From positions 186,001-250,000 of the forward strand of contig NZ_JAGSYF010000002.1 in NCBI RefSeq assembly GCF_025685645.1: a stretch of DNA of 64,000 nucleotides, in the 5' to 3' direction. Shown piece by piece: positions 43,485 to 51,205 of this stretch. Position numbers and translations under genes: made by a program. The DNA is from Edaphobacter bradus (GTDB lineage Bacteria > Acidobacteriota > Terriglobia > Terriglobales > Acidobacteriaceae). The notes under the pieces are model-generated. The model was not told where the DNA came from and did no database searches. It saw nothing but the letters and a program-made list of their open reading frames with translations. Each line of letters opens with the position of its first letter. Position 1 is the stretch's first letter.

Positions 43485-44384
43485 TCATTCGTGATAGCGT
43501 TTTTCTCCTGCCGGCATGGCGATGTCGAGGCGATTCTGCTGGGGCGGCAGCGGGCAGGTGGCGTAGGCGGTGTACGCACAGGGGGGGTTCTGGGTGCGAT
43601 TGAAGTCGAGGACGACGGTGCCGGGCTTGTCGAGGCCGTTGCTCGGGTATTGCGTGTAGAGAAAGCGGCCTGCTCCGTAGGTCGTGGTCCGGCTGGTGGT
43701 ATCGCGGAAGATGAAGAAGAGCCGTTTGTCGGCGGGGTCTTCGATGACGGGCTCGAGGCGGAGGGTCTGGCCGTTGAGCGTGAACTCGGCGACGCCGGGC
43801 GAGGCCTCGTGGTCGATCTGCCCGAGGACGTTGGGGACAGTGAGGGAATGGGGTGGGTTGGAGGGTGTCCACTTTGCGGTGAGGACGAAGCGCTGGTCTG
43901 GAGCGTACCAGTTGAGGCCGTGGAAGGCAGTGCGTGTGGGGGCTTGTGCGTCTTTGACGCGGAGGTAGAGGCGGTCACCGCGCTTGATGACGATGACGAG
44001 AAGGCCGCCGTCGCGGAGTTGCGAGGGGTGGTCGTCGTCGTAGGAGAGCGTGGCAGCGGCGGCGGGTTTGCCGTCGAGGGTGGTGCTGGCGGGGAAGCTT
44101 CCTGGGGGCGGAGCGAGGGTGACGGTGTTGCCTGTAAGGTGGAATGTGGCCAAGTGCGCTGGGGCGTGGTCGAGGTGGAGCGTGTTGCCGGGAGCGGAGC
44201 CGACGGAGGTGTCGCCGGGCTTGAGCCACTGCAGCGCGACGAGCGAGAACCAGCCCTCGGGCGCGGAGAGATTCTTTGCGCGCTGTGTGCGGAACTGGGT
44301 TATCTGCTGAAGATAGTCCGGAGCGGCTGCGGTCTGGGCGGAGAGAACAGGAACGATGGTGAGGAGCAGGAGGAGTCTTTTCAT
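43485..44384 (-). CDS. DUF1684 domain-containing secreted protein
   Basis: The 299-residue protein has a signal peptide (MKRLLLLLTIVPVLSAQ). The DUF1684 pattern follows: an N-terminal helix FRTQRAKNLSAPEGWFSLVALQWLKPGDTSVGS, then VIVIKRGDRLYLRVKDAQ, RLFFIFRDTTSRTTTYGAGRFLY and DFNRTQNPPCAYTAYATCPLPPQQNRLDIAMPAGEKRY. The block of PxCAYTxxxTCPLPPxxNRL is the family signature. Biochemical function is not established. The ATG at 44384 begins the signal peptide; a longer open frame upstream is disregarded. It follows an adenosine deaminase-like gene after 49 bases on the same strand. Confidence 0.85.
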   Translation of the reverse strand: MKRLLLLLTIVPVLSAQTAAAPDYLQQITQFRTQRAKNLSAPEGWFSLVALQWLKPGDTSVGSAPGNTLHLDHAPAHLATFHLTGNTVTLAPPPGSFPASTTLDGKPAAAATLSYDDDHPSQLRDGGLLVIVIKRGDRLYLRVKDAQAPTRTAFHGLNWYAPDQRFVLTAKWTPSNPPHSLTVPNVLGQIDHEASPGVAEFTLNGQTLRLEPVIEDPADKRLFFIFRDTTSRTTTYGAGRFLYTQYPSNGLDKPGTVVLDFNRTQNPPCAYTAYATCPLPPQQNRLDIAMPAGEKRYHE

Positions 44385-44433
44385 GGCGGCTGGTCTCACA
44401 GTTTGATCTATTGATGGGGGGTTCCAGGGCGCG

Positions 44434-46068
44434 TTACTGGAGACCGGACTCGAAGAGCTGGTAGCGGTGTTCGAGCTGCCACTGCTCGGCGGCCTTCTCA
44501 CTGGATTTGAGGAAGTCGCGACAGCGCGCTGAGGGGTTATCGGCGCCAAGGGGCTGTGCGGAGCAGGCAGCGTTGACGCGGTTGAACTCATCGGGCTGCG
44601 CCCACAGGCTGGGGCCGGGCAGGAAGCTGTGCTCGAGCGAGGTGCGCGCCATCTTCTTGAGGTCGAGGTAGCCGAGGTTGAAGTCCAGTGCGGCGCGGGT
44701 GTACTCGTGCGTGAGGTCAATACGTGAGACACCTTCGTCATCGGTAGAGAGAGCGACGGGCACACCGGCCTCTCGATAGGAAGGCAGCGGATGCCACTCC
44801 TTCGTGACGCCGAGGATGACGTCGTTGGAGGTGAGGTTGATCTCGGTCATAATGTGGCGCGAGGCCATCTCTTTGAGCAGAGCATGAGGATTGGTCTCGT
44901 ACATCACATCGACGCCGTGGCCGATGCGCTCTGCGTGGCCGATCTCTATGGCCTCGCGGATGTGGAAGCGCAGGCCGTCGGGCGGCACCATTCCGGGAGC
45001 GAGTTCGCCGGCATGGAGCGAGATGTGCACCTTCGGGTAGACGCTGTGCAGGTAGTCGAGCATGCGCATCTGGCGGTGGTACTCGGACATGGCCATGTAG
45101 GCGTCTTCGGGCTGAACGAAGTTGATGCCGACGACGTGCGGATGGCCGGCCTCGGCCTCGGCCTCGGCGATCTCGAAGCCAAGCAGTGTCTGGGCGAAGA
45201 CCTGCTCGGGTGAGCGGGCGCGGAGGACCTGATAGAGGAAGTGGATGGTGACAGAGCAGGCGGGAGCAGCGTTGGACTGGGTGCAGTGCTCGATCTGATC
45301 GCGCGAGGCGAGTTCGTCCTCCAGTTCCTTGCGGTCGGTAGCTACTTCGTTGCGAAGACCACCGGCGAGCAGTGCGTCGCGAAGTTTGCTGAAGTCCTCA
45401 CGAGCGGTTCCTGAGGCAGTATCTCGGGGGTCTCCGGGCCAGGCGATGGTTTCGGCGAGATGAGCGACGTCGGAGAAGACGGGCGTCTCCATGATCTCGA
45501 GGTACTGCTCGTTCTGGGCCGCGGCGCGGGTGGCTACTTCGTCGAGCCACTCCCCTGTGTGTGACTTGCCAACGGCCCCGAAGCGGCCGAAGGTGACGAA
45601 GAACTGATCGTGTCCGCTGACTCCAGCGCTGGGGACGAAGCTGCGCATGGAGAAGGAGTCGACCATGGCGTCGTAGAGTGTCTGTTCCTTGAAGGCGTCC
45701 ATGGCGCGCTGGTTGCCCTCGCCGCAGACGGGCTGGGGTGGAAGGCTGCGCGTTGTGGCTGCGGGCTTGAAGAGGCTGCGGGTGTTCGGATTGAAGCAGA
45801 GAATGTCGGCGGCCGCATCCTTAATAAAGGTCTCGGCATAGATGGCTCCGGCAAGATGCATGTGGAGGTCGGCGCCCTTGGGCATGTTGACCAGAAAAGC
45901 ATTGAGCGCGAGCGGGTTCTGACGGGCCGCGTTGAAGGCGCGAATGGCGCGCTGCTCTCCCGGAGTTGCAGTGGAGACGTGTGGCGTGGCGACTTTGGGG
46001 ACAGGCTGCGCAAAGCCAGTGGGGCCGAAGAAGAGCACGGCCGAGAGAGCCAACAGAGTTCGGAGCAT
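44434..46068 (-). CDS. secreted adenosine deaminase-like protein (ADGF/ADA2 type)
   Basis: The 544-residue protein has a signal peptide (about 1-20). The amidohydrolase motifs are in order: PKGADLHMHLAGAIYAE (zinc His pair), HISLHAGELAP (His and Glu of the HxGE site), AERIGHGVDVMYE (catalytic His) and VALSTDDEGVSRIDLTHEY (final Asp ligand). The length and export fit extracellular adenosine deaminases (ADA2-like), which have an insert of about 100 residues relative to cytosolic ADA. Purine nucleosides released outside the cell would be the substrate. AAGGA is five bases before the ATG at 46068. Confidence 0.85.
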   Translation of the reverse strand: MLRTLLALSAVLFFGPTGFAQPVPKVATPHVSTATPGEQRAIRAFNAARQNPLALNAFLVNMPKGADLHMHLAGAIYAETFIKDAAADILCFNPNTRSLFKPAATTRSLPPQPVCGEGNQRAMDAFKEQTLYDAMVDSFSMRSFVPSAGVSGHDQFFVTFGRFGAVGKSHTGEWLDEVATRAAAQNEQYLEIMETPVFSDVAHLAETIAWPGDPRDTASGTAREDFSKLRDALLAGGLRNEVATDRKELEDELASRDQIEHCTQSNAAPACSVTIHFLYQVLRARSPEQVFAQTLLGFEIAEAEAEAGHPHVVGINFVQPEDAYMAMSEYHRQMRMLDYLHSVYPKVHISLHAGELAPGMVPPDGLRFHIREAIEIGHAERIGHGVDVMYETNPHALLKEMASRHIMTEINLTSNDVILGVTKEWHPLPSYREAGVPVALSTDDEGVSRIDLTHEYTRAALDFNLGYLDLKKMARTSLEHSFLPGPSLWAQPDEFNRVNAACSAQPLGADNPSARCRDFLKSSEKAAEQWQLEHRYQLFESGLQ

Positions 46069-46273
46069 CGGGGTCCTTATCGTTGTGGTAACAGAAGGAT
46101 AGCGCGAGACAGGCTGAGAGTTGGAGAGAAGGGCCAAGGGTTGCTATACTTGGGATGCGTTTGAGTTGCTGGTTCCCGCCGGTAGCATGCTCCCCCTGAA
46201 AAGGCTGATGCGACAGACGTAAGCCCCGGGTGTTCTTGGCGATCCCCGCTTGAGGCGTTTGCACGATAGCCAA

Positions 46274-46348
46274 GGCCAGATAGCTCAGTGGTAGAGCGCG
46301 GCCCTGAAAAGGCCGGCGTCGGCGGTTCGATCCCGTCTCTGGCCACCA
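46274..46348 (+). tRNA. tRNA-Phe (GAA)
   Basis: A 75-nt cloverleaf with encoded CCA can be drawn. The acceptor GGCCAGA pairs with TCTGGCC. The D-arm is GCTC/GAGC, and the anticodon stem CGGCC/GGCCG encloses CTGAAAA, giving anticodon GAA. The T-arm has GGTTCGATCCC. It marks the border between GC-rich housekeeping sequence and the accessory catabolic region downstream. Confidence 0.95.
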
Positions 46349-46581
46349 CTTCCAAATCAATAACTTACGAGCCACTTTTCAGGAAGTGCAAGAGATTCGT
46401 CTCGCCAGCGGAAAGCTGACGCGGTCTCCCGAGGCCCTCCGGAAGCGCATGCCATGTTCCCTAGCCGGGGAACTCATCACTCTCCAGGTGGAAGCATTCC
46501 CCATCACCTTTCGAAGCCTGTTCTGAGGCCCGTTTCCGGAATGCATTCAATCACTTCCCCGGAAGACCAGGCCCCCTTATT

Positions 46582-47562
46582 TCACCCGAGTGGTTGGCAT
46601 GGCTGAGCTGCACTTAGTGCAGAATTGACCCGCATGATATTTTCCTTCCCCGTTGTGCTAAGCCAATCGTTAAGGCCCTTTGCGCCATGACGCGCAAAGA
46701 CGCCGATTCCATCCTGCCAAATAGCACGGCCGCAAAGTACGCCATTGAACCTGCTTCCGCTCTCGGCTGCAAATTCCAGGGTTTCGATGAATTGGTCGTT
46801 GGTTACACCCGCAGAGAGGTACACGAACGGCTTATCTGTCGCTGAGGCAGTCGCGAGAAAATGCTGCTGCGCGTCGGAACGTGTGTAGACATGGTCACCG
46901 CAAAAATAACGAGTGCCTGCAACGAACGACATCTGTACAGGAACCTCGATCTTCAGGAGATCGACGGCGTACTGGTTTTTGCTGAACTCTTCAATGGAGC
47001 GTGCGACTATTGCCGGCCTGGCCTTTGCATAGTCCTTGCTCTTTTCATTGCCGCCCATTTCGTAGCCTAGGAGTTCCAAGACAAAAGGAATGTCATTGGC
47101 CAAGCATTCGTCTCCAATACGCTCAACCCACGCTTGCTTCAGGTCGTTGATGGCCGAATCCTCGAAGGGCGTGTAGTGGAGGAGCACCTTAATGCAGTCG
47201 GCACCCGCTTTCTTCATTCGACGCACAGACCAGACATCATACAGGAAAGGCAATCGTGGGGGAGCAGCATCGTAGCTCGATCTTTCGTACGCCAGCAGCA
47301 GTCCTGCTCCGTTGCGTCCCTTTGCTGCAGGGAGACCGTACTCGGGATCGAGCAGGATAGCGGAGGCATATTGCGTCAATGCTCCGGTCACTGCCCTCTT
47401 AAATTCCTCTACCGTCGCGGCGGGAACATCGTCGACTTGCATCTCTCGAGCTATTGCCTTTCGGAGGATGCCTCTTTGGTCCAGCGCAAGTGCCGCGACG
47501 ACACCACGTTCGTTCGATATCGACCTGAGGCCCGCCAGTTTGCCTGGTGTGAGGTGATTGGC
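46582..47562 (-). CDS. LacD/YihT-class aldolase, candidate sulfofructose-1-phosphate aldolase
   Basis: This 326-residue class I aldolase is of the DeoC/LacD family. It has the N-terminal VVAALALDQRGILR and DCIKVLLHY. The expected Schiff-base Lys205 is in VDLLKIEVPV, aligning by eye with DLYKVEMP of E. coli YihT. The phosphate-site block FNGVLCGRAIWQ is also present. LacD cleaves tagatose 1,6-bisphosphate and YihT cleaves 6-deoxy-6-sulfofructose 1-phosphate into dihydroxyacetone phosphate and 3-sulfolactaldehyde. The neighbouring sulfolactate genes favour the YihT-like reaction, but this is inferred from context. It is the last gene of the nine-gene unit, 47 bases after the SerA-like gene. The start is ambiguous (ATG 47562 or GTG 47580). 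Confidence 0.82.
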   Translation of the reverse strand, partial: ANHLTPGKLAGLRSISNERGVVAALALDQRGILRKAIAREMQVDDVPAATVEEFKRAVTGALTQYASAILLDPEYGLPAAKGRNGAGLLLAYERSSYDAAPPRLPFLYDVWSVRRMKKAGADCIKVLLHYTPFEDSAINDLKQAWVERIGDECLANDIPFVLELLGYEMGGNEKSKDYAKARPAIVARSIEEFSKNQYAVDLLKIEVPVQMSFVAGTRYFCGDHVYTRSDAQQHFLATASATDKPFVYLSAGVTNDQFIETLEFAAESGSRFNGVLCGRAIWQDGIGVFARHGAKGLNDWLSTTGKENIMRVNSALSAAQPCQPLG

Positions 47563-47609
47563 CATTTGAACTGATTGCACTCCTTCGTTCTTGACTGTTA
47601 GCAGTAGAT

Positions 47610-48620
47610 TTAGGCAAGCACTGTCGGCGGACTATCACTTTCGCGCGGGGCAGGCACAGCAGAGTTTAGCGGTTTGTTGACGGCGTTTTGGACAGCTCTG
47701 CCTTCAAGCACTCTGGCCACATCGTCGCAGACTGCGCGGGTCACGCGGTCTTGTGCTTCGCGCGTGAGAGCCGCGATGTGGGGAGTCAGAATCAGGTTGG
47801 GGAGCCCTTCCAGAGGCCCCGCAATAGGTGGCTCCGAGGCTCGGACATCCAGAGCAGCTCCCGCGATCACACTTGACTTCAGCGCATGGAGCAGATCTTC
47901 CTCCCGTACGATTTCTCCTCGCGAGGTATTCACCAGGAAGGACGTTGGCTTCATCTTGCGGAAGCGGCTGAGATCTAGCAAGCCTACGGTTTCCTTCGTA
48001 GCTGGTAGATGACAGGACACCACATCTGCGAGTGACAGCAACTCGTCCAAACTCACGAGGTCGGCTTGCAACTCGCCCAGCAAAACGTTGTCGCGACTGA
48101 TAAACGGATCGTAAGCCACGATCTTCATTCCGAGGGCTCGCGCACGTTGTGCCGTGAGATAACCGATCTTTCCTGCGCCAATGATACCCAGCGTCTTGCC
48201 ATAAAGCTCTGTACCGAGGAACTTCTGACGATTCCAATTTCCTGCGCGTGTGTCTTGATTTGCGTCCGGGACCTTGCGGGCAAGAGAGACCATAAGACAG
48301 ATCGCGAGTTCGGCGACGCTGATTGCGTTCTGATCGGGCGTTGATGTAACCAGGACTCCGCGGCGGGTTGCGTGCTCGACGTCTACGTTGTCCAAGCCCA
48401 CACCTGCGCGACCCACGACGATCAGATTTTGAGCAGCATCCAGCAGCACAGAATCTACAGTCGTCTGGTTACGCACGATCAGCCCTCGAAAGTCATTAAT
48501 CTGACGAGCGAGTTCCTTGGAATCTTTCCAAAGATTAGGTAGACGAACAACATCGAACTTTTGACTGAGCGCATCTACCGCGGTGCCGCGGATGTCTTCG
48601 GTGATCAAGATGTCACGCAT
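47610..48620 (-). CDS. SerA-family 2-hydroxyacid dehydrogenase, candidate (S)-sulfolactate dehydrogenase (SlcC-like)
   Basis: The 336-residue NAD-dependent dehydrogenase shows the Rossmann motif LGIIGAGKIGYLTAQRARALGMKIVAYDPF, substrate Gly loop VVGRAGVGLDNVDVEHATRRGV and catalytic residues Arg in LVNTSRGEIV, Glu in DVRASEPP and His in LTPHIAAL. It lacks the C-terminal ACT domain of classical SerA. In sulfolactate degraders SlcC, a member of this family, oxidises (S)-sulfolactate to 3-sulfopyruvate. The gene starts within the last eight bases of the ComC-like gene (ATGCGTGA), so the two are translationally coupled. That pairing with an Ldh2-family gene and SuyAB-like genes is the basis for the proposed role; a phosphoglycerate-like substrate cannot be excluded. 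Confidence 0.8.
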   Translation of the reverse strand: MRDILITEDIRGTAVDALSQKFDVVRLPNLWKDSKELARQINDFRGLIVRNQTTVDSVLLDAAQNLIVVGRAGVGLDNVDVEHATRRGVLVTSTPDQNAISVAELAICLMVSLARKVPDANQDTRAGNWNRQKFLGTELYGKTLGIIGAGKIGYLTAQRARALGMKIVAYDPFISRDNVLLGELQADLVSLDELLSLADVVSCHLPATKETVGLLDLSRFRKMKPTSFLVNTSRGEIVREEDLLHALKSSVIAGAALDVRASEPPIAGPLEGLPNLILTPHIAALTREAQDRVTRAVCDDVARVLEGRAVQNAVNKPLNSAVPAPRESDSPPTVLA

Positions 48621-49677
48621 TGCACTTAGCTACCTCGCTACATAGGAATGGAACATCCAGTTCATTGCACCAATGCCGTAGTTCAATAAGCGTCGGGCCT
48701 GATATAGCGATGCCGAGCGATCTGTTGAGTTGCGCTGTGCGTGACGAGCGTTCGCCCGGGACGAGGATCTCTTCGACACCGGGACGTCTTTTGCTGGCTT
48801 TTATGCGGTCGATCGTCTGGTCGATGCGCTGAATAAATTCAGCCATGTCCATAAAGGCCTCGATATTGAACAGGCAGAAGAAGTGGCCTACATCCTGTTT
48901 GCGATCGAGGTCCTTATACATGGAGCCGACATCGGGCCCGATGGAAGATCCCGAAAGAACTCCGCCGAACAACTCCACCATTAAAGCAAGGGCATATCCT
49001 TTATGTCCCGCCATCGCGAGGACGGTTCCCAAGAGAGCTTGATTCGGATCGGTGGTAGCTTCTCCATTGGGATCGAGTGCCCAGCCAAGAGGAATCGGAT
49101 TCCCCTGCTTCTGCGCAGCGATGATGTTGCCTCGAGCGACGATAGAAGTGGCCAGGTCGATTTTGATGTTGAACCCCTTCCCTGTTGGGAAGGAAACAGC
49201 GATCGGGTTTGTGCCAAAGAACGGTTCGTAGCCACCTTCAGGTGACATGGCACGTTCGCAGTTGGTCATTGCGAGAAGTACCAGACTCTGCTGCGCTGCA
49301 AGATTGCAGTAATAAGAGAGAGCCCCGAAGTGCTGGGAGTTACGGATTGTCGCAGCAGCGACTCCCTTCTGTTTTGCGACGGGGACGAGCAGCTCTAGTG
49401 CCTTGACTGCCTGGACCTGTCCCAAGCCATTGCTGGCATCGAGCGACAGAATACTTCCAAATTTGCGCTCCGTAATAAGTGAGGCCTTCGGATCAATCAG
49501 GCCTGCACGGATTCGCTGGAGATAGATGTTCAGACGAGAGGTGCCGTGTGTTCCAACGCCATGAAGGTCCGCATCAATAAGTGCTTCCGAAAAGATCGCC
49601 GCGTCGGCATCGGGGACACCGACGCGTGTCGATAGTTCAGTTACCAGAGTTTGAATTTGTTCTGGCGAAAATCTCAT
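48613..49677 (-). CDS. Ldh2-family oxidoreductase, candidate (R)-sulfolactate dehydrogenase (ComC-like)
   Basis: The product is a 354-residue NAD(P)-dependent malate/L-lactate/sulfolactate dehydrogenase family protein with its distinctive non-Rossmann fold. Motifs are ADLHGVGTHGTSRLNIYLQRIRAG, DASNGLGQVQAVKALELLVPVAKQKGVAAATIRNSQHFGALSYYCNLAAQQ (His of RNSQHFG is catalytic), GYEPFFGTNPIAVSFPTG and GTVLAMAGHKGYALALMVELFGGVLSG. ComC of this family reduces 3-sulfopyruvate to (R)-sulfolactate. Together with the coupled SlcC-like enzyme it would invert the stereochemistry of sulfolactate. ATG at 49677, 46 bases after the SuyB-like stop. The alternative substrate would be another 2-hydroxy acid such as malate or ureidoglycolate. 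Confidence 0.82.
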   Translation of the reverse strand: MRFSPEQIQTLVTELSTRVGVPDADAAIFSEALIDADLHGVGTHGTSRLNIYLQRIRAGLIDPKASLITERKFGSILSLDASNGLGQVQAVKALELLVPVAKQKGVAAATIRNSQHFGALSYYCNLAAQQSLVLLAMTNCERAMSPEGGYEPFFGTNPIAVSFPTGKGFNIKIDLATSIVARGNIIAAQKQGNPIPLGWALDPNGEATTDPNQALLGTVLAMAGHKGYALALMVELFGGVLSGSSIGPDVGSMYKDLDRKQDVGHFFCLFNIEAFMDMAEFIQRIDQTIDRIKASKRRPGVEEILVPGERSSRTAQLNRSLGIAISGPTLIELRHWCNELDVPFLCSEVAKCNA

Positions 49678-49723
49678 CGTGAGATATCAAAGAAACAATG
49701 TTGCGGTTGCAGTTCCGGCGACA

Positions 49724-50887
49724 TTAGGCGCTCCTGTAGAGCTTGGTCATAACGAACTCACGGTGCCCAAGCGCTTCCGCGGCAGTGAGGCGACCATTTG
49801 CGGTGCGAACGATCATGTCCAAAAGGGCATCGCCAGCTTCATCGATGGTCATCTCGCCTTGAAGAACCGCTGAAACGTCGAGGTCGATGTGCTCTTTCAT
49901 CGTCGCGACTGTCTTGGGATTTCCTGAGAGCTTGATCACAGGCTCAATTGGATTTCCAATGACGTTGCCCTGCCCTGTTGGGAACAGGTGGACCACTGCA
50001 CCGGAGGCTGCCCAGAGCGTGACTGCCTCGGCTGCGGCGCTCGATGTATCCATAAACCAAAAGCCGGATTGGGATGGTGCCTGCGCCGGCTTGAGACAGC
50101 CAACAAATTTCGTCCGCTTGCCGAGCTTCTCTACATTGCCTAGAGCCTTCTCTTCGATCGTGGTAAGCCCGCCAGCGATGTTGCCCTTGGTTGGCTGAGA
50201 CTCCGAGAGGTCGTTCGTTTTCTGATCGAAGACAAGCTTGGTGTAGTCATTGAAGGCTTCGAAGAACTCCTTGCGGACCTCATCGTTGGCGGCCTTTGCA
50301 GCGACAATATGCTCCGCGCCTGTGAGTTCGCTGGTTTCGCCGAACGAAGCGGTTCCACCATCAGCGCAATGCTTATCGATGACGTTACCGACGGTCGGGC
50401 AACTGGAGAGCCCTGTGGTCGTGTCCGACTCGCCGCACTTTACGCTGATGTACAACTCGCTGAGATCACTCTCCTCTCGCTGAAGCTCCGAAGCCCATTG
50501 GAGGTATTCCTTTGCCTGATAGGAAGCGGCTGCGATGGTGGCGATGTCGCCCTTCCCTTCGATTGAAAAGCCCGTGACCGGCTTGCCGGTTTCGGCGATT
50601 CCGTTGACGATGCGCTGGGTCCATCCAGCCTCAATGCCGATCACGACAACAGCCGCCACGTTCGGATTGCTGCCTGTGCCGATCATCGTGCGGAAGAACA
50701 GCTCGAGATCCTCGCCAAATTGGAGGCGCCCATAAGCGTGAGGCAATGCGAGCGTTCCGGGGATATTGTTGGCGACAGCCTGGCATGCTGCGTTTGAAAT
50801 GTCGTCCACGGGAAGGATGATTACGTGGTTACGAACTCCCACGCTTCCGTTCTCTCGCCGGTATCCTAGAATTCTGCGTTTAGCCAT
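49724..50887 (-). CDS. suyB: UxaA-family lyase large subunit, candidate (R)-sulfolactate sulfo-lyase beta (SuyB-like)
   Basis: The 387-residue protein is of the altronate/galactarate dehydratase C-terminal family. It starts [20 protein letters not shown], then [83 protein letters not shown] and [47 protein letters not shown]. Conserved Cys residues are probable metal-cluster or metal ligands. In UxaA and GarD this domain is fused to a small N-terminal SAF domain; here that domain is a separate gene two bases upstream, the arrangement known for SuyA-SuyB, which splits (R)-sulfolactate into pyruvate and sulfite. ATG at 50887 with AGGTGG upstream. The family is certain, the sulfonate substrate inferred. 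Confidence 0.82.
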   Translation of the reverse strand: MAKRRILGYRRENGSVGVRNHVIILPVDDISNAACQAVANNIPGTLALPHAYGRLQFGEDLELFFRTMIGTGSNPNVAAVVVIGIEAGWTQRIVNGIAETGKPVTGFSIEGKGDIATIAAASYQAKEYLQWASELQREESDLSELYISVKCGESDTTTGLSSCPTVGNVIDKHCADGGTASFGETSELTGAEHIVAAKAANDEVRKEFFEAFNDYTKLVFDQKTNDLSESQPTKGNIAGGLTTIEEKALGNVEKLGKRTKFVGCLKPAQAPSQSGFWFMDTSSAAAEAVTLWAASGAVVHLFPTGQGNVIGNPIEPVIKLSGNPKTVATMKEHIDLDVSAVLQGEMTIDEAGDALLDMIVRTANGRLTAAEALGHREFVMTKLYRSA

Positions 50888-50889
50888 AT

Positions 50890-51171
50890 TTATGCCCACC
50901 TTTTCGTCTTGAGGTTGTGCGTGTGAACGTGATGGCCAGCCTTTACCGGTTGAACAATCCTTCCAATTTCACTGCCATACTTTGTTACCGAATCACCGAC
51001 TGTGAAATCCTTCAGGGCAATCTTGTGACCGAGCGGAATCATCTCCACTGCCTGAGCGCTCAAAGGTTTGTTGTCGGCAAGAATGCGACCCTCGCAATCT
51101 GTACCGAGGGGAATGTCCACGACTGCGACGCCGACGTTATCGACCGCGTTGTGCACAAGGAAATGAATCAT
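50890..51171 (-). CDS. suyA: SAF-domain small subunit, candidate (R)-sulfolactate sulfo-lyase alpha (SuyA-like)
   Basis: The 93-residue protein consists of a single SAF domain ([28 protein letters not shown], then [49 protein letters not shown]). It is the counterpart of the UxaA N-terminal domain. The ending GHHVHTHNL is the typical SAF tail and its His residues are probably metal or substrate ligands. Its size equals that of known SuyA. The ATG at 51171 is preceded by GAGAGGA; the longer open frame to 51273 overlaps the aldehyde dehydrogenase end and is not needed. The stop TAA is two bases before the large-subunit start. Confidence 0.82.
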   Translation of the reverse strand: MIHFLVHNAVDNVGVAVVDIPLGTDCEGRILADNKPLSAQAVEMIPLGHKIALKDFTVGDSVTKYGSEIGRIVQPVKAGHHVHTHNLKTKRWA

Positions 51172-51205
51172 GCCTGCTGTCCTCTCTTCTTTCGTATCGC
51201 ACGAA

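Noticed and set aside
46077..46375. Minus-strand frames across the tRNA-Phe gene
   Set aside because: They are antisense translations of the tRNA and the upstream region of the deaminase gene, a well-known source of spurious annotations. The same holds for 10675-10857 across tRNA-Ala.
46349..46580. Integrase remnant or attachment repeat beside tRNA-Phe
   Set aside because: A startless frame (46370-46525) reads as protein for about 50 codons but matches no family I know, and the tRNA end is not repeated elsewhere in the window.
49724..51171. Altronate or galactarate dehydratase for the UxaA-type pair
   Set aside because: Not excluded, but less favoured: no uronate isomerase or KDG genes are near. 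The split into a 93-residue and a 387-residue protein with ComC- and SlcC-like neighbours matches SuyAB better.
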